In this document: positions 28,250 to 38,538 of the stretch, in pieces
How the letters are laid out: the number at the start of each line of letters is the position of its first letter
Position numbering within the stretch: the first letter of the stretch is position 1
Origin: Mycolicibacterium sp. YH-1
GTDB taxonomy: Bacteria > Actinomycetota > Actinomycetes > Mycobacteriales > Mycobacteriaceae
DNA: 64,000 nucleotides
Assembly (NCBI RefSeq): GCF_022557175.1
Contig: NZ_CP092915.1
Location: 2,914,001 to 2,978,000 of the forward strand
Direction: 5' to 3'
Translations under genes and position numbers: made by a program
The notes under the pieces: generated by a model
Database searches by the model: none
The model's input: only the letters and a program-made list of their open reading frames with translations
What the model was told of the DNA's origin: nothing

Positions 28250-28516
28250 ATGGGTGGTCTGCAACCCTGGCATTGGGTGATCGTGATCGCAGTGTTTGTG
28301 CTGCTGTTCGGTGCCAAGAAGCTGCCCGATGCAGCTCGCTCGCTGGGCAAGTCGATGCGCATCTTCAAGTCCGAGATCAAGGAGATGCAGTCGGAGTCCA
28401 AGTCGGATTCGACCGAGGGCGTCGTACCGCCTGCGAAGCCGATCGCCTCCGAGCGGGTCGAGCCGTCGACTGGCCAATCGACCCCAGAGCAATCCTCCGA
28501 CAAGCGCCCGGCCTGA
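28250..28516 (+). CDS. tatA: Sec-independent translocase subunit TatA
   Basis: An 88-residue pore-forming subunit of the twin-arginine translocase. A single N-terminal membrane helix ([20 protein letters not shown]), the FGxxKLP hinge and the amphipathic helix [20 protein letters not shown] are diagnostic, followed by a disordered acidic/proline tail. ATG at 28250 has the ribosome site TGGAGGTG. tatC follows at 62 bases, the standard mycobacterial arrangement downstream of pafC. Confidence 0.97.
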   Translation: MGGLQPWHWVIVIAVFVLLFGAKKLPDAARSLGKSMRIFKSEIKEMQSESKSDSTEGVVPPAKPIASERVEPSTGQSTPEQSSDKRPA

Positions 28517-28578
28517 TCGCCGCTCTCGTCGAGCGTGACGCCTTGTCGCGTCGCTGATCGCCGTCTCCTCACGATTCC

Positions 28579-29529
28579 GTGCGCCCCCCAGGAGTTCTTC
28601 AGAAGCTCGACCCGCGCCGTCGACGGTCGCGGGTCAATCCCGACGGCACGATGTCGCTTGTCGACCATCTCGCGGAGCTGCGTAACCGGCTGCTGATCGC
28701 GGCGGCCGCGGTTGTGCTCACAACCATCCTTGGCTTCCTCTGGTACACCCACGGCGTGTTCGGCATGCCGAGCCTGGGTGACTGGCTGCGTCAGCCGTAC
28801 TGTTCGCTGCCGGAGTCCGCGCGGGCCACCATCGCACCCGACGGGCAGTGTCGGCTTCTCGCCACCGCGCCGTTCGACCAGTTCATGTTGCGACTCAAGG
28901 TCGCGCTGACGGCGGGTGTCGTGCTGGCCTGCCCCGTCTGGCTCTATCAGCTGTGGGCGTTCATCACGCCCGGCCTGTACAACAAGGAACGCCGGTTCGC
29001 CTCGGTGTTCGTCGGCTTCGGGGCGCTGCTGTTCATCTCTGGTGCCGTGCTGGCCTATGTGGTCCTCTCGACCGCCTTGAGCTTCCTGTTGACGGTCGGC
29101 AGCGACGTCCAGATCACCGCGTTATCGGGTGACCAGTACTTCGGCTTCCTGATCAACCTGCTGCTGGTGTTCGGCATCAGCTTCGAGTTCCCGCTGCTCA
29201 TCATCATGCTCAACCTCGTCGGCGTGGTGAGCTATGAGAAGCTGCGCGCCTGGCGGCGCGGCATGATCTTCGGGCTGTTCGTGTTCGCGGCCTTCGTGAC
29301 GCCGGGCTCCGACCCGTTCTCGATGCTCGCGCTCGCGATGGCGTTGGTGGTGCTGCTCGAGTTCGCGATCCAGGTGGCGCATTTCAACGACCGGCGCAAG
29401 GCCCGACGGGCGGCCATCGAGGACGTGCCCGACGATCAGGCCGCGCCGATCGGCAGCGCGGAGGCCGTTGAGGCGCCCGGTGCGGTTCCCGCGCCGTCTC
29501 GGCTGACAGTCGATGACCAGGCCACCTGA
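28579..29529 (+). CDS. tatC: Sec-independent translocase subunit TatC
   Basis: A 316-residue membrane receptor for twin-arginine signal peptides. It has six membrane helices. The cytoplasmic N terminus has [15 protein letters not shown], and the signal-peptide-binding segment includes [36 protein letters not shown], including the conserved FxxF/ExR region. [17 protein letters not shown] is the fifth-helix signature. GTG at 28579 agrees with the mycobacterial N terminus. The 3' end overlaps helY by 17 bases. Confidence 0.97.
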   Translation: MRPPGVLQKLDPRRRRSRVNPDGTMSLVDHLAELRNRLLIAAAAVVLTTILGFLWYTHGVFGMPSLGDWLRQPYCSLPESARATIAPDGQCRLLATAPFDQFMLRLKVALTAGVVLACPVWLYQLWAFITPGLYNKERRFASVFVGFGALLFISGAVLAYVVLSTALSFLLTVGSDVQITALSGDQYFGFLINLLLVFGISFEFPLLIIMLNLVGVVSYEKLRAWRRGMIFGLFVFAAFVTPGSDPFSMLALAMALVVLLEFAIQVAHFNDRRKARRAAIEDVPDDQAAPIGSAEAVEAPGAVPAPSRLTVDDQAT

Positions 29530-32287
29530 GGCGCCGGCCGATGAACTCGGCCGATTCGCCGCCGAACTCCCGTTCGCGCTCGACGGCTTCCAGCGCACCG
29601 CGTGCCAGGCGCTGGAGAGCGGGCACGGCGTCCTGGTGTGCGCCCCCACTGGCGCGGGCAAGACGGTGGTCGGCGAGTTCGCCGTCCACCTCGCGCTGGC
29701 CGCAGGCCGAAAGTGCTTCTACACCACACCGATCAAGGCCCTGAGCAATCAGAAGCACGCCGATCTGGTGCGCCGCTACGGACCGGAGCGCGTCGGGCTG
29801 CTGACCGGCGACCAGTCGATCAACGGTGACGCCGACGTCGTCGTGATGACCACCGAAGTGCTGCGCAACATGCTCTACGCCAACTCCGCGGCATTGCATG
29901 GGCTCTCTCACGTGGTCATGGACGAGGTGCACTTCCTGGCCGACCGGATGCGCGGAGCGGTGTGGGAGGAGGTGATCCTGCACCTGTCCGAGGACGTGCG
30001 GTTGGTCAGCCTCTCGGCGACGGTGTCCAACGCCGAGGAGTTCGGAGGCTGGATCCAGACGGTGCGCGGTGACACCACCGTGGTCGTCGACGAGCACCGG
30101 CCGGTTCCGCTGTGGCAGCACATGATGGTCGGCAAGCGGTTGTTCGACCTGTTCGAGGGTGGCCAGGCGGGCCCGGGGTCCACGCTCGTGGACCCCGAGC
30201 TCATTCGTCACATCAGGTTGCGCAGGGAAGCCGACCGGGTGTCGGACTGGGAGCCCCGTGGCAGGGGACGATCCGCGCATCGGGGCAGGCCGACGCTCTA
30301 CCGTCCACCATCGCGGCCCGATGTGATCGCCACGCTGGACGGTGCGGGGCTGCTGCCCGCGATCACGTTCGTGTTCTCCCGAGCGGGTTGTGACGCCGCG
30401 GTCAAGCAGTGCCTGCGTTCGTCGTTGCGGCTGACCACCGATGAACAGCGTGCCCGCATCTCCGAGGTGATCGATCGACGCTGCGCGGACCTGGCCGAGG
30501 TGGACCTGGTGGTCCTGGGCTATCACGAATGGCGCGAGGGTCTGCTGCGTGGTCTGGCCGCGCACCATGCCGGAATGCTCCCGGTGTTCCGGCACACCGT
30601 GGAGGAACTCTTCACGGCAGGTCTGGTGAAGGCCGTATTCGCTACGGAGACACTGGCTCTGGGTATCAACATGCCCGCCCGCACGGTCGTCCTCGAGCGG
30701 CTGGTCAAGTACAACGGCGAACAGCACGCGCCGCTGACGCCGGGGGAGTACACCCAGCTGACCGGCCGGGCGGGTCGGCGCGGGATTGACGTCGAGGGAC
30801 ACGCCGTCGTGCTGTGGCAGCCCAACGACACCAGCGTGGAACCGGCCGACGTCGCGGGACTGGCCTCCACACGAACCTTCCCGCTGCGCAGTTCCTTTGC
30901 GCCGTCCTACAACATGACGATCAACCTGCTCGAACACATGGGGCCGGATCAGTCGCGCAGCCTTCTGGAGCGGTCCTTCGCCCAGTACCAGGCCGACCGG
31001 TCGGTCGTCGGCCTGGTGCGCGGTGTGGCACGCGGCGAACGCATGCTCGACGAGATCGCCGCCGAACTCGACGGCGGCCGGGACTCGCCCGTGCTGGAGT
31101 ACGCGCGGTTGCGGGCGGACATCTCGGCACGGGAGCGTTCGCAGTCGCGCGCTTCGCGCGTCCAGCGCCGCCGGGCGACCAACGACGCATTGGCGGGGCT
31201 GCGGCGCGGTGACATCATCACCATCGGGCAGGGCCGCCGTAGCGGGCTGGCGGTGGTGCTCGAACCCGCAGCCGACGCCGACGATCCACGCCCCCTGGTG
31301 CTGACCGAACATCATTGGGCCGGAAGGATTTCCTCCGCCGACTACGCCGGCGGCTCGGCCAAGGTGGGGACGATGTCGCTGCCGAAGCGCGTCGAGCACC
31401 GCCAGCCGAGGGTGCGCCGCGACATGGCGTCGGCCCTGAGGTCCGCGGCCGCCGGAATCGACGTGCCGAGGCGGCGCAGCCGGCGCGATCCCGACGAGGA
31501 ACCCGACGTCGATCCGGAACTGGCGGTGCTGCGTGCCCAGCTTCGTGCGCATCCCGCCCACCACCGATCCGACCGCGAGGCCCTCGTACGCGTCGCCGAG
31601 CGGTATCTGCGCATCGAGCGAGACAACGCCGACATCGAGAAGAAGGTTGCGGCAGCGACCAACTCGCTGGCGCGCACCTTCGACCGAATAGTGCTGCTGC
31701 TCACCGAACGCGGGTTCATCGCCGATGGCGGGGGTGACTCCAAGGACGACCCCAGGGTCACCGATGACGGCCGTCTGCTCGCGCGCATCTACAGCGAGAG
31801 CGACCTGCTGGTCGCCGAGTGTCTGCGCCGCGGCGCCTGGGACGGTCTGAAACCCGCGGAGCTGGCGGCGGTGCTGTCCTCGGTGCTCTACGAGTCGCGG
31901 GGCGACACGCCGGGGGCCGCACCGGGTGTCGATGGGGTGAGTGCCGGGCTGCGTCAGTCGTTGGCCAAGACCCGTCGGATCAGTACCGAGATTCGGGCGG
32001 ACGAACAACGTCACCGTCTGTCACTCGGTCGCGAGCCCGACCCGGGCTTCGTCGCGGCGATCCACGAGTGGGCGAGCACCGGCGATCTGTCGGCCTCACT
32101 CGCCGCGTCTGACGCCTCGGGCAGCGGATCACCGCTGTCCGCCGGTGATTTCGTGCGCTGGTGTCGCCAGGTTCTCGATCTGCTCGACCAGGTGCGCAAC
32201 GCCGCCCCCAACCCGGCCCTGCGGACGGTGGCGAAACGCGCGATCGGCGACATTCGACGCGGCGTCGTGGCAGTTGATGCACTGTAG
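29513..32287 (+). CDS. helY: Ski2/Mtr4-type DEVH-box helicase HelY
   Basis: A 924-residue ATP-dependent RNA helicase of the Ski2-like superfamily 2 group. Motif I is APTGAGKT, motif Ia [11 protein letters not shown], motif II DEVH ([11 protein letters not shown]), motif [15 protein letters not shown]. Domain 2 has [29 protein letters not shown] and [12 protein letters not shown] (motif VI). The C-terminal DSHCT region ends with LDLLDQVRN...[23 protein letters not shown] at 29513 is inside the end of tatC. Probable role: structured-RNA processing or turnover; no experimental specificity can be inferred here. A long antisense open frame opposite it is a composition artefact. Confidence 0.95.
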   Translation: MTRPPEAPADELGRFAAELPFALDGFQRTACQALESGHGVLVCAPTGAGKTVVGEFAVHLALAAGRKCFYTTPIKALSNQKHADLVRRYGPERVGLLTGDQSINGDADVVVMTTEVLRNMLYANSAALHGLSHVVMDEVHFLADRMRGAVWEEVILHLSEDVRLVSLSATVSNAEEFGGWIQTVRGDTTVVVDEHRPVPLWQHMMVGKRLFDLFEGGQAGPGSTLVDPELIRHIRLRREADRVSDWEPRGRGRSAHRGRPTLYRPPSRPDVIATLDGAGLLPAITFVFSRAGCDAAVKQCLRSSLRLTTDEQRARISEVIDRRCADLAEVDLVVLGYHEWREGLLRGLAAHHAGMLPVFRHTVEELFTAGLVKAVFATETLALGINMPARTVVLERLVKYNGEQHAPLTPGEYTQLTGRAGRRGIDVEGHAVVLWQPNDTSVEPADVAGLASTRTFPLRSSFAPSYNMTINLLEHMGPDQSRSLLERSFAQYQADRSVVGLVRGVARGERMLDEIAAELDGGRDSPVLEYARLRADISARERSQSRASRVQRRRATNDALAGLRRGDIITIGQGRRSGLAVVLEPAADADDPRPLVLTEHHWAGRISSADYAGGSAKVGTMSLPKRVEHRQPRVRRDMASALRSAAAGIDVPRRRSRRDPDEEPDVDPELAVLRAQLRAHPAHHRSDREALVRVAERYLRIERDNADIEKKVAAATNSLARTFDRIVLLLTERGFIADGGGDSKDDPRVTDDGRLLARIYSESDLLVAECLRRGAWDGLKPAELAAVLSSVLYESRGDTPGAAPGVDGVSAGLRQSLAKTRRISTEIRADEQRHRLSLGREPDPGFVAAIHEWASTGDLSASLAASDASGSGSPLSAGDFVRWCRQVLDLLDQVRNAAPNPALRTVAKRAIGDIRRGVVAVDAL

Positions 32288-32347
32288 TGTTATGCCAGCG
32301 CTTTGGATGCAGCGAGCCAAGGACGAAGTCAGGACCAAGGAGAGACG

Positions 32348-33076
32348 ATGAGCGGACCGCAGGGATCTGATCCGACCCAGCCGTGGCCAGGTCAGCAACC
32401 GCCGCAGAGCGACCCACCGGCCTGGCAGCAACCACCGGCCCCCGAGCAGCCCGCGGGCGACAATCCTGCGTGGCAGCAGCCGGCCTACTCGCCGCAGCAG
32501 TACCCGCAGTACCCGGCGCCGCAGCAGCCGTACCAGCAACCCGACCAGTACGGCCAGCAGCCGACCGCGTACGGCCCCACGTCCTATCAGCAGCCGCAGT
32601 ACGGCCAGCCCCAGTACGGTCAGCAACCGCAGTACGGCCAGCCGCAGTACGGCCAGCCCGGCCAGCCGCCGCAGTACGGCCAGCAGCCGGGTCAACAGTT
32701 CTCGCCGTACCCGCAGCCGGGATCCGATGAGAGCTCCAAGAAGTCGATGCGCCTGCTGCTCGGCGTCGGCGGCGGAATCGCGCTGCTCATCGTGGCCGTC
32801 GTCCTCATCCTGGGCTTCGTGGCCCCGGGTTGGTTCGTCAGCAAGCAGCTCGACGTGAACGCGGCGCAGACCGGTGTCGCGCAGGTGCTCGGCGACGAGA
32901 CCAACGGCTACGGCGCCAAGAACGTCTCGGATGTGGTGTGCAACAAGGGCGAGAACCCGACGGTGAAGAAGGGTGACAACTTCACCTGCGATGTCAGCAT
33001 CGACGGCACCAAGCGCCGGGTCACCGTGACGTTCCAGGACGACGACGGCACCTACGAGGTCGGTCGGCCCAAGTAA
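32348..33076 (+). CDS. Pro/Gln/Tyr-rich single-pass membrane protein with DUF4333 domain
   Basis: A 242-residue membrane protein. Residues 1-135 are a disordered cytoplasmic Pro/Gln/Tyr/Gly region with five copies of PQYGQ, followed by one membrane helix ([22 protein letters not shown]). The extracytoplasmic DUF4333 domain has two cysteines (VVCNKG, FTCDVS) likely joined as a disulfide. Corresponds by position to the Pro/Gln-rich membrane gene next to helY in M. tuberculosis (Rv2091c). ATG at 32348 follows the ribosome site AAGGAGAG. Function unknown; secreted DUF4333 domains resemble small solute- or cell-wall-associated modules. Confidence 0.88.
   Translation: MSGPQGSDPTQPWPGQQPPQSDPPAWQQPPAPEQPAGDNPAWQQPAYSPQQYPQYPAPQQPYQQPDQYGQQPTAYGPTSYQQPQYGQPQYGQQPQYGQPQYGQPGQPPQYGQQPGQQFSPYPQPGSDESSKKSMRLLLGVGGGIALLIVAVVLILGFVAPGWFVSKQLDVNAAQTGVAQVLGDETNGYGAKNVSDVVCNKGENPTVKKGDNFTCDVSIDGTKRRVTVTFQDDDGTYEVGRPK
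32594..32683 (+). repeat. In-frame PQYGQ pentapeptide repeat
   Basis: Five copies of a CCG/CCC-CAG-TAC-GGC/GGT-CAG unit, mostly back to back, encode PQYGQ within the N-terminal tail of the DUF4333 protein. This is a likely site of length variation between strains. Confidence 0.85.
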
Positions 33077-33078
33077 CT

Positions 33079-33093
33079 CCCGGTCAGTCCGGG
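33079..33093. terminator. Short hairpin between convergent genes
   Basis: CCCGG-TCAGT-CCGGG lies just after the DUF4333 stop and seven bases before the end of the convergent exonuclease gene. The five-pair stem is short, so the terminator call is weak. Confidence 0.35.
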
Positions 33094-33099
33094 CTGTTC

Positions 33100-34068
33100 C
33101 TAGATCTGCTCCTCACGTCCGCAGCCGTCCAGCGACTTCTGCAGGCGTGCGATCGATGACGTGACGCCGTACTCGGCCGCCAGCTCGGCGACCCTGCGGG
33201 GGTCACGCGCGACCAGCGGCAGCGTGTCCGAGTCGCCCGACAGGCGCACCGGCGCATCGCGTGCCACCTGCACCACAGGCACCGCCGCGGCGATGTAGTC
33301 GTCGGCGGCCAGCAGCTTCTTGCGCTGCGCGGCGGGCATCTTCGACGTCGGGTCGTTCGCCGCGGTCAGGATCGCCGCCAGCGAGCCGTGCTGGGCCAGC
33401 AGGGTCTGCGCAGTCTTCTCGCCCACCCCCGGCACCCCGGGCAGACCGTCGGACGGGTCACCGCGCAGCAGTGCGAGTTCGGCGTAGGCCGGGCCGGCCC
33501 GGTCGATCGGCACGTTGTAGGTCTGCGCCACCTCGGCGGGTCCGAACATCGTCGCCTTCGACAGTCCGCGGCCGATGTAGAAGACCCGCACTGGCACGTG
33601 CTCGTCGGACACCAGTTGCAGCAGGTCGCGATCGCCGCTGACGACCACGACGGGATCGGTCCGTTCCCGGGTCGCCAGGGTGCCCAGGACGTCGTCGGCC
33701 TCGAAGCCGGCGGCACCCGCTGTGGCGATGCCGAACGCGTCGAGCATCGCCATGATCATGTCGACCTGGGGGGAGAGGTCGTCGGGCACCACCTCGACGT
33801 CCGGATCGTCACCCGCGACGACCTCCTCGACGCGGTGCGCCTTGTAGGACGGGATCAGCTCGACGCGCCACTGCGGCCGCCAGTCCAGGTCCAGGCACAC
33901 GACCAGGCGCGACGGGCGCTCACGGGCGACGAGCGTGGCGATCGTGTCGAGGAAGCCGCGCAGCGCGTTGACCGGTCTGCCATCGGGTGCGGTGATCGAG
34001 GACGGTACGCCGAAGAACGACCGGAACCACATGCTGGCGCCGTCGAGCAGAAGGACCGGGCCGCTCAT
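33100..34068 (-). CDS. Stand-alone 5'-3' exonuclease (FEN/PolA N-terminal type)
   Basis: A 322-residue flap-endonuclease-like nuclease, homologous to the 5' nuclease domain of DNA polymerase I but encoded alone (Rv2090-like). Acidic metal ligands appear in [41 protein letters not shown] and [13 protein letters not shown]; the helix-hairpin-helix is [21 protein letters not shown] at 34068 overlaps the stop of the upstream hotdog gene (ATGA). Likely acts on RNA primers or flaps during repair, as a paralogue of PolA's own domain. Confidence 0.92.
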   Translation of the reverse strand: MSGPVLLLDGASMWFRSFFGVPSSITAPDGRPVNALRGFLDTIATLVARERPSRLVVCLDLDWRPQWRVELIPSYKAHRVEEVVAGDDPDVEVVPDDLSPQVDMIMAMLDAFGIATAGAAGFEADDVLGTLATRERTDPVVVVSGDRDLLQLVSDEHVPVRVFYIGRGLSKATMFGPAEVAQTYNVPIDRAGPAYAELALLRGDPSDGLPGVPGVGEKTAQTLLAQHGSLAAILTAANDPTSKMPAAQRKKLLAADDYIAAAVPVVQVARDAPVRLSGDSDTLPLVARDPRRVAELAAEYGVTSSIARLQKSLDGCGREEQI

Positions 34069-34928
34069 GCGCGTGCTCCGTTCTCGACTCGGAACACGTA
34101 GACGCCGGAGGTGACGACCCTGTCGTCGGCACCCTCATCGTGCAGCAGCACCCGGACGGCGATCAGGCCATCCGCGCCTGCCATCGGCTCGGCGTCCACG
34201 CGGAACGGGCCCGTCTTGCCGCGGGCCAGGAACATCACGTGCGCCGAGACGCCCTGGAGCGCATCGGTTTCGCTGAACTCGGCGGCCGCGTCCATCGCGG
34301 CGGTCTCGAGGATGACGAACTGCGGCCCGATGTGCAGGGCGGCGTCGGGGGAGGCCACCTCGGCGGACAGCTCGGGAAGCGACCAGTGCCCGTCGAGTCT
34401 GCGGCTGCCGCCGAAGACCTGCCACAGCGGTGGCAGATCGGGTGAGTCGACCACCTCGATGGCGTCGACCTCCATCTTCGCCAGCCCGTCGGGAGGCACG
34501 CCGATACTCACGCCCTGACCCTCGATGAGGGCCAGCACGCGTTCGGGGCTGTCGGCGTCGACGATCTTGGCTCGGCTGTAGCCCATCTGCCTGCCGCGCC
34601 GCAGCTCCTCGGACACCACCTCGATACGTCGCACGTCGCGGCCTGGATTGAGGATCTGGCAGGAGTGAATGACGGGGTTGGGCACCGCCTCGAGGTCGGA
34701 CATGTGCCCGCTCTCGGGTGCGGAGATGCCGAGCACGGCGAACAGCAGCCCGCCGGTCGGATTGCGCATGTCGCGGCGGACGGTGACGGTGTCGTCCACG
34801 GCGCGCGGGTCCATCGAGGAGTACAGGCGCCCGATGTAGCGGTAGCTCAACAGGCCTCCCCAGCGACTCCGGAGTTCCGCGGCATAGGCCTGCGGGTCGT
34901 CGGCGAGATCGCGAATGTCGCGCAGCAT
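34065..34928 (-). CDS. Double-hotdog, thioesterase-like protein
   Basis: A 287-residue protein that I read as two hotdog folds. The first has [12 protein letters not shown] as the central-helix candidate and [40 protein letters not shown] as strands typical of PaaI/acyl-CoA thioesterases. The second has [15 protein letters not shown] and [18 protein letters not shown], then VAVRVL-type strands. The substrate is probably an acyl thioester; the active-site acid is not certain. ATG at 34928 with AGGA upstream. The stop overlaps the exonuclease start, so the two are co-translated, although no functional link is obvious. It is divergent from pepE. Confidence 0.6.
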   Translation of the reverse strand: MLRDIRDLADDPQAYAAELRSRWGGLLSYRYIGRLYSSMDPRAVDDTVTVRRDMRNPTGGLLFAVLGISAPESGHMSDLEAVPNPVIHSCQILNPGRDVRRIEVVSEELRRGRQMGYSRAKIVDADSPERVLALIEGQGVSIGVPPDGLAKMEVDAIEVVDSPDLPPLWQVFGGSRRLDGHWSLPELSAEVASPDAALHIGPQFVILETAAMDAAAEFSETDALQGVSAHVMFLARGKTGPFRVDAEPMAGADGLIAVRVLLHDEGADDRVVTSGVYVFRVENGARA

Positions 34929-34958
34929 CGGTCCTCCGTGTCGTGGGTAGCCTGCCGC

Positions 34959-34964
34959 TAGCCT
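34959..34964 (+). promoter_or_regulatory. -10 hexamer for leaderless pepE transcript
   Basis: TAGCCT ends exactly seven positions before the A of the ATG at 34971. No ribosome site precedes the ATG, consistent with a leaderless message. Confidence 0.55.
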
Positions 34965-34970
34965 ATTGCC

Positions 34971-36101
34971 ATGCACACCGACCGTTTCAGCACCGACGTG
35001 TACGCGCGCCGCTTGGAGACCGCGGCGCAGGCCACAGCGGCGGCCGGTCTGGCGGGACTCGTCATCACCCCCGGCTATGACCTGCGCTACCTGCTTGGCT
35101 CGCGGGCACAGACCTTCGAGCGGCTGACCGCGCTGATCCTGCCCGCTGATGGGCAGCCCACCATCGTGGTGCCGCGGCTCGAGCTGGCGTCGCTTCGCGA
35201 GTCGGCGGTGCCGGAACTTGGTCTGGCCGTTTGTGACTGGGTCGATGGCGAGAATCCCTACCAGATGGTCGCCGACGCCCTCGGTGGCGGACAGGTGGCC
35301 ACAGCGGTCACGGATTCGATGACGGCCCTTCACCTGCTGCCGCTGGCCGATGTGCTCGGCGTGGTGCCGGTGCTGGCCACCGACGTGCTGCGACGGCTGC
35401 GCATGGTCAAGGACGCCGCCGAGATCGATGCGCTGCGCAAGGCGGGTGCGGCGATCGACCGGGTGCACGCCCGGGTGCCGGAGTTCCTGGTGGCGGGTCG
35501 TACCGAGGCTGACGTGGCCGCTGACATCGCGCAATCCATTGTGGAGGAGGGGCATTCGTCGGTGGCGTTCATCATCGTCGGATCGGGCCCCAACGGCGCC
35601 GATCCGCACCACGAGTGCTCCGACCGCGAGATCGCGGCGGGTGACATCGTGGTGGTCGACATCGGCGGGCCGTACGAGCCCGGCTACAACTCGGACTCGA
35701 CGCGCACCTACAGCATCGGTGAACCGGCGGAGGACGTCGCGCGACAGTATGCCGTCCTGCAACGGGCCCAGCAGGCCGCCGTGGCCGCGGTTAAGCCGGG
35801 TGTCACCGCCGAGCAGGTCGACGCCGCCGCGCGCGACGTGCTCGCCGCCGAGGGGCTCGCCGAGGCGTTCGTGCACCGCACCGGGCACGGTATCGGGCTG
35901 TCGGTGCACGAGGAGCCCTACATCGTCGCGGGCAACGATCTGCCGCTGGAGGAGGGCATGGCGTTCAGCGTGGAGCCCGGTATCTACTTCCCGGGCTCGT
36001 GGGGCGCGCGGATCGAGGACATCGTGATCGTCACCGCGGACGGTGCGCTGCCGGTGAACAACCAGCCGCACGAGCTGGTTGTGGTTCCGGTTCGTGACTA
36101 G
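34971..36101 (+). CDS. pepE: Xaa-Pro aminopeptidase-type M24 metallopeptidase PepE
   Basis: A 376-residue pita-bread-fold dipeptidase/aminopeptidase. The N-terminal creatinase-like domain (ITPGYDLRYLLGSRAQTFERLTALILP) is followed by the catalytic domain with all five metal ligands: Asp in VVVDIGGPY, Asp in NSDSTRTY, His in RTGHGIGLSVHEEPY, Glu in FSVEPGIYFPG and Glu in ARIEDIVIV. It should release N-terminal residues preceding proline or cleave Xaa-Pro dipeptides in the cytoplasm. Leaderless start at 34971. It corresponds by position and sequence to M. tuberculosis pepE. The related creatinase shares this fold, but its diagnostic residues are not evident. Confidence 0.93.
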   Translation: MHTDRFSTDVYARRLETAAQATAAAGLAGLVITPGYDLRYLLGSRAQTFERLTALILPADGQPTIVVPRLELASLRESAVPELGLAVCDWVDGENPYQMVADALGGGQVATAVTDSMTALHLLPLADVLGVVPVLATDVLRRLRMVKDAAEIDALRKAGAAIDRVHARVPEFLVAGRTEADVAADIAQSIVEEGHSSVAFIIVGSGPNGADPHHECSDREIAAGDIVVVDIGGPYEPGYNSDSTRTYSIGEPAEDVARQYAVLQRAQQAAVAAVKPGVTAEQVDAAARDVLAAEGLAEAFVHRTGHGIGLSVHEEPYIVAGNDLPLEEGMAFSVEPGIYFPGSWGARIEDIVIVTADGALPVNNQPHELVVVPVRD

Positions 36102-36120
36102 CTGTTAGGCGACGCTGCTG

Positions 36121-36534
36121 TCAGTCGATGCTGCGGTCGAGAAGTTCGGACGAGCCGAGCACGCGCTCTATGCGCACCTCGATGACCACGCGGCGCGGGT
36201 TGATCCGCGGGGTGCGGTAGCGCTGGGCGTACCGCAGCTCGGCGTCGCGGATGGCGTCGGGATCGGTGTTGACCGACGACTTGCCCTCGAGCGACAGCCA
36301 GCGGGCACCATCGACCTGGCTGAGCACCGCGAGGCCCCGTTCGGCGGCGTTGAGAGCCTTCTGCGAGCCGCCTGTGGTGATGACGCGAGCCAGGTGCGTC
36401 TTGGGGTCGAATGTGAAACCGACCGCGACCACGTGCGGTGAATTGTCTGTGCGCAGGGTGGTCAGCATCGCGAGATGGCGTTCGGTCAGGAACGCGATCG
36501 CGTCGTTGGTCAGCCGCGTAGTTGCCTTCGCCAT
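36121..36534 (-). CDS. F420-dependent biliverdin reductase-like split-barrel protein (Rv2074-type)
   Basis: A 137-residue PNPOx-like flavin/deazaflavin-binding split barrel. [53 protein letters not shown] and [23 protein letters not shown] are nearly the same as Rv2074, which has been reported to reduce biliverdin to bilirubin with F420H2. It converges with pepE 19 bases away and is divergent from the SDR below with a 35-base gap. The gene order matches M. tuberculosis. Confidence 0.9.
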   Translation of the reverse strand: MAKATTRLTNDAIAFLTERHLAMLTTLRTDNSPHVVAVGFTFDPKTHLARVITTGGSQKALNAAERGLAVLSQVDGARWLSLEGKSSVNTDPDAIRDAELRYAQRYRTPRINPRRVVIEVRIERVLGSSELLDRSID

Positions 36535-36556
36535 CGGTACCCAACTTAGCGCAGGA

Positions 36557-36564
36557 CATAATCT
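36557..36564 (+). promoter_or_regulatory. -10 region of the SDR gene
   Basis: CATAAT (36557-36562) overlaps TAATCT (36559-36564). Either would start transcription within a base or two of the ATG at 36570, so the SDR message is probably leaderless. Confidence 0.45.
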
Positions 36565-36569
36565 CAGCC

Positions 36570-37322
36570 ATGGAAGACACGGCGGACACGGGCGTGGTGG
36601 TGATATTCGGTGGCCGCAGCGAGATCGGCGTCGAGTTGGCGAAACGGCTGGCCCGCGGCCGCAGGCTCGTGCTCGCCGCGCGCCGCGCCGATCAACTCGC
36701 CGACCAGGTCACCGCGCTCACCGCGGCAGGCGCCGTCGCGGTGCACGTCACCGAGTTCGACGCCGACGATCTGGTGTCGCACGCCGGCCTGGTGACCTCC
36801 ATCGTCGCCGAGCACGGTCCCATCGGCACGGCGGTGTTGGCGTTCGGGATCCTCGGCGATCAGGCCCGCGCGGAACGCGACGCGACGCATGCGGCGGCCA
36901 TCGTGCACACCGACTTCACCGCGCAGGTCAGCCTTCTGACGGTGCTGGCGGCCACCATGCGCGACGCCGGGTCCGGCCGGATCGTCGCCTTCTCGTCGGT
37001 GGCGGGGGCCCGGGTTCGCCGCGCCAACTACGTCTACGGGTCGGCCAAGGCCGGTCTGGAGGGTTTCGTCCGCGGCCTGACCGACGCGCTGCACGGCACC
37101 GGCGTGGACGTGCTGCTGGTACGGCCGGGTTTCGTCATAGGACGCATGACCGAGGGCATGTCGCCCGCGCCGCTGGCCAGCACGCCGCAACACGTCGCCG
37201 ACGCTGCAGCCAAGGCGCTGGCGAGGGGCCGCGCCGAGATCTGGGTGCCCCGGTCGTTGGGGGCGCTGGCGTTCGTGTTCAGGCTGATACCGCGGTCGGT
37301 GTGGCGCAGGATGCGGCGATGA
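36570..37322 (+). CDS. Short-chain dehydrogenase (Rv2073c-type)
   Basis: A 250-residue classical [23 protein letters not shown] is a modified cofactor loop. The catalytic Ser is in [12 protein letters not shown] and the YxxxK in [34 protein letters not shown] and the C-terminal basic segment [11 protein letters not shown] resemble the mycobacterial decaprenylphosphoryl-ribose reductase (DprE2-like) group. The substrate is not established. It precedes cobL by 28 bases, as in M. tuberculosis, but nothing suggests a cobalamin role. ATG at 36570. Confidence 0.85.
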   Translation: MEDTADTGVVVIFGGRSEIGVELAKRLARGRRLVLAARRADQLADQVTALTAAGAVAVHVTEFDADDLVSHAGLVTSIVAEHGPIGTAVLAFGILGDQARAERDATHAAAIVHTDFTAQVSLLTVLAATMRDAGSGRIVAFSSVAGARVRRANYVYGSAKAGLEGFVRGLTDALHGTGVDVLLVRPGFVIGRMTEGMSPAPLASTPQHVADAAAKALARGRAEIWVPRSLGALAFVFRLIPRSVWRRMRR

Positions 37323-37350
37323 GCGCTTGCGCGAAGAGCAGAGGGCACAG

Positions 37351-38538
37351 ATGAGCGGACGCATCGTCGTGGTCGGGATCGGCGCCGACGGTATGGCGGG
37401 CCTGGGGCAGGTGTCCGCGGGGGAGCTGCAGGGCGCGGCCGTCGTGTTCGGCTCCGATCGCCAGCTGGCCCTCCTCGACGAGTCGGTGTCGGCGCAGCGC
37501 AGGCCGTGGCCGTCGCCGATGCTGCCCGCACTGAAGGGCCTGCTGGACGAGGTGGCCGGTGACGTACACGTGGTGGCCAGTGGCGATCCGCTGATGCACG
37601 GTGTCGGTGCCACGTTGATCCGGCTGTTCGGCCCGGAGCGGGTGACAGTGCTACCGCACGTGTCGTCGGTGACCCTGGCGTGCGCGCGGCTCGGGTGGCC
37701 CGTACAGGACACCGAGGTGATCAGCCTGGTCACTGCCGAGCCCCACACCGCGGTGCGCCGCGGCGGCCGGGCCGTGGTGCTGTCCCGGGACGGATCCAGC
37801 CCCGCTGAGCTGGCGGCGCTGCTCGCCGGAACGGGACGCGGAGACTCCGAGTTCACGGTGCTCGAGCAACTCGGCGGGCCGGATGAGCGTCGCCGCACCG
37901 CGACCGCGGCGCAGTGGGCTGCGCGGCCGCCGGGCGACGTCGGTGACCTCAACGTCGTCGCCGTGCGCTACCTGCCCGATCACCGGCGGTTCGCGACGCT
38001 GCCCGACGACGCCTTCGCTCACGACGGTCAGCTCACCAAACAGGCGATGCGCGCCGTCACGCTGGCGGCGCTGGCACCGCGGCCCGGTGAGCTGCTGTGG
38101 GATGTTGGCTCCGGCTCGGGCAGCATCGCCATCGAGTGGTGTCGCGCCGGGACCGGTTGTCGCGCCGTGGCATTCGAACGCGATACGCAACGCCGCGCAC
38201 GGATCACCGAGAACGCGAGGGCCTTCGGGGTCGGCGTCGACGTGCACTTCGATGCGCCTGCGGCGTTCGACAACGTGGCGGCACCGGCGGTGATCTTCAT
38301 CGGGGGCGGATTGACTCAACCCGGTCTGCTGGACGCCTGCTGGGAGCGGCTTCCGATCGGCGGCCGGCTGGTCGCCAACGCGGTGACGGTGGAGTCCGAA
38401 GCCGCTATCGCGCAGGGCTATTCGAGGCATGGTGGTGAGTTGCGAAGATTTCAGCACTATCGCGGCGAGGCGGTCGGCGCGTTCACCGGCTGGCGGCCCG
38501 CGATGCCGGTGACGCAGTGGCTGGTGACCAAGTCATGA
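37351..38538 (+). CDS. cobL: Precorrin-6Y C5,15-methyltransferase (decarboxylating) CobL
   Basis: A 395-residue two-domain methyltransferase. The N-terminal tetrapyrrole methylase domain (IVVVGIGADGMAGL, VVASGDPLMHGVGATLIRLFG, LPHVSSVTLACARLGWP) and the C-terminal Rossmann SAM domain (LLWDVGSGSGSIAIEWCR, VIFIGGGLTQPGLLDA) together methylate C5 and C15 and decarboxylate the ring-C acetate of precorrin-6Y. ATG at 37351 is taken; a TTG 24 bases upstream is less likely. The stop overlaps cobM as ATGA. Confidence 0.95.
   Translation: MSGRIVVVGIGADGMAGLGQVSAGELQGAAVVFGSDRQLALLDESVSAQRRPWPSPMLPALKGLLDEVAGDVHVVASGDPLMHGVGATLIRLFGPERVTVLPHVSSVTLACARLGWPVQDTEVISLVTAEPHTAVRRGGRAVVLSRDGSSPAELAALLAGTGRGDSEFTVLEQLGGPDERRRTATAAQWAARPPGDVGDLNVVAVRYLPDHRRFATLPDDAFAHDGQLTKQAMRAVTLAALAPRPGELLWDVGSGSGSIAIEWCRAGTGCRAVAFERDTQRRARITENARAFGVGVDVHFDAPAAFDNVAAPAVIFIGGGLTQPGLLDACWERLPIGGRLVANAVTVESEAAIAQGYSRHGGELRRFQHYRGEAVGAFTGWRPAMPVTQWLVTKS

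Noticed and set aside
29384..32014. 876-codon open frame antisense to helY
   Set aside because: It is the shadow of a long GC-rich gene read in the codon-position-matched antisense frame; the product is Arg/His/Gln-rich with no domain, and helY on the other strand has every helicase motif.
32594..32683. CRISPR-like or tandem DNA repeat
   Set aside because: The 15-base units are in frame and encode PQYGQ inside a real gene, with no spacers.
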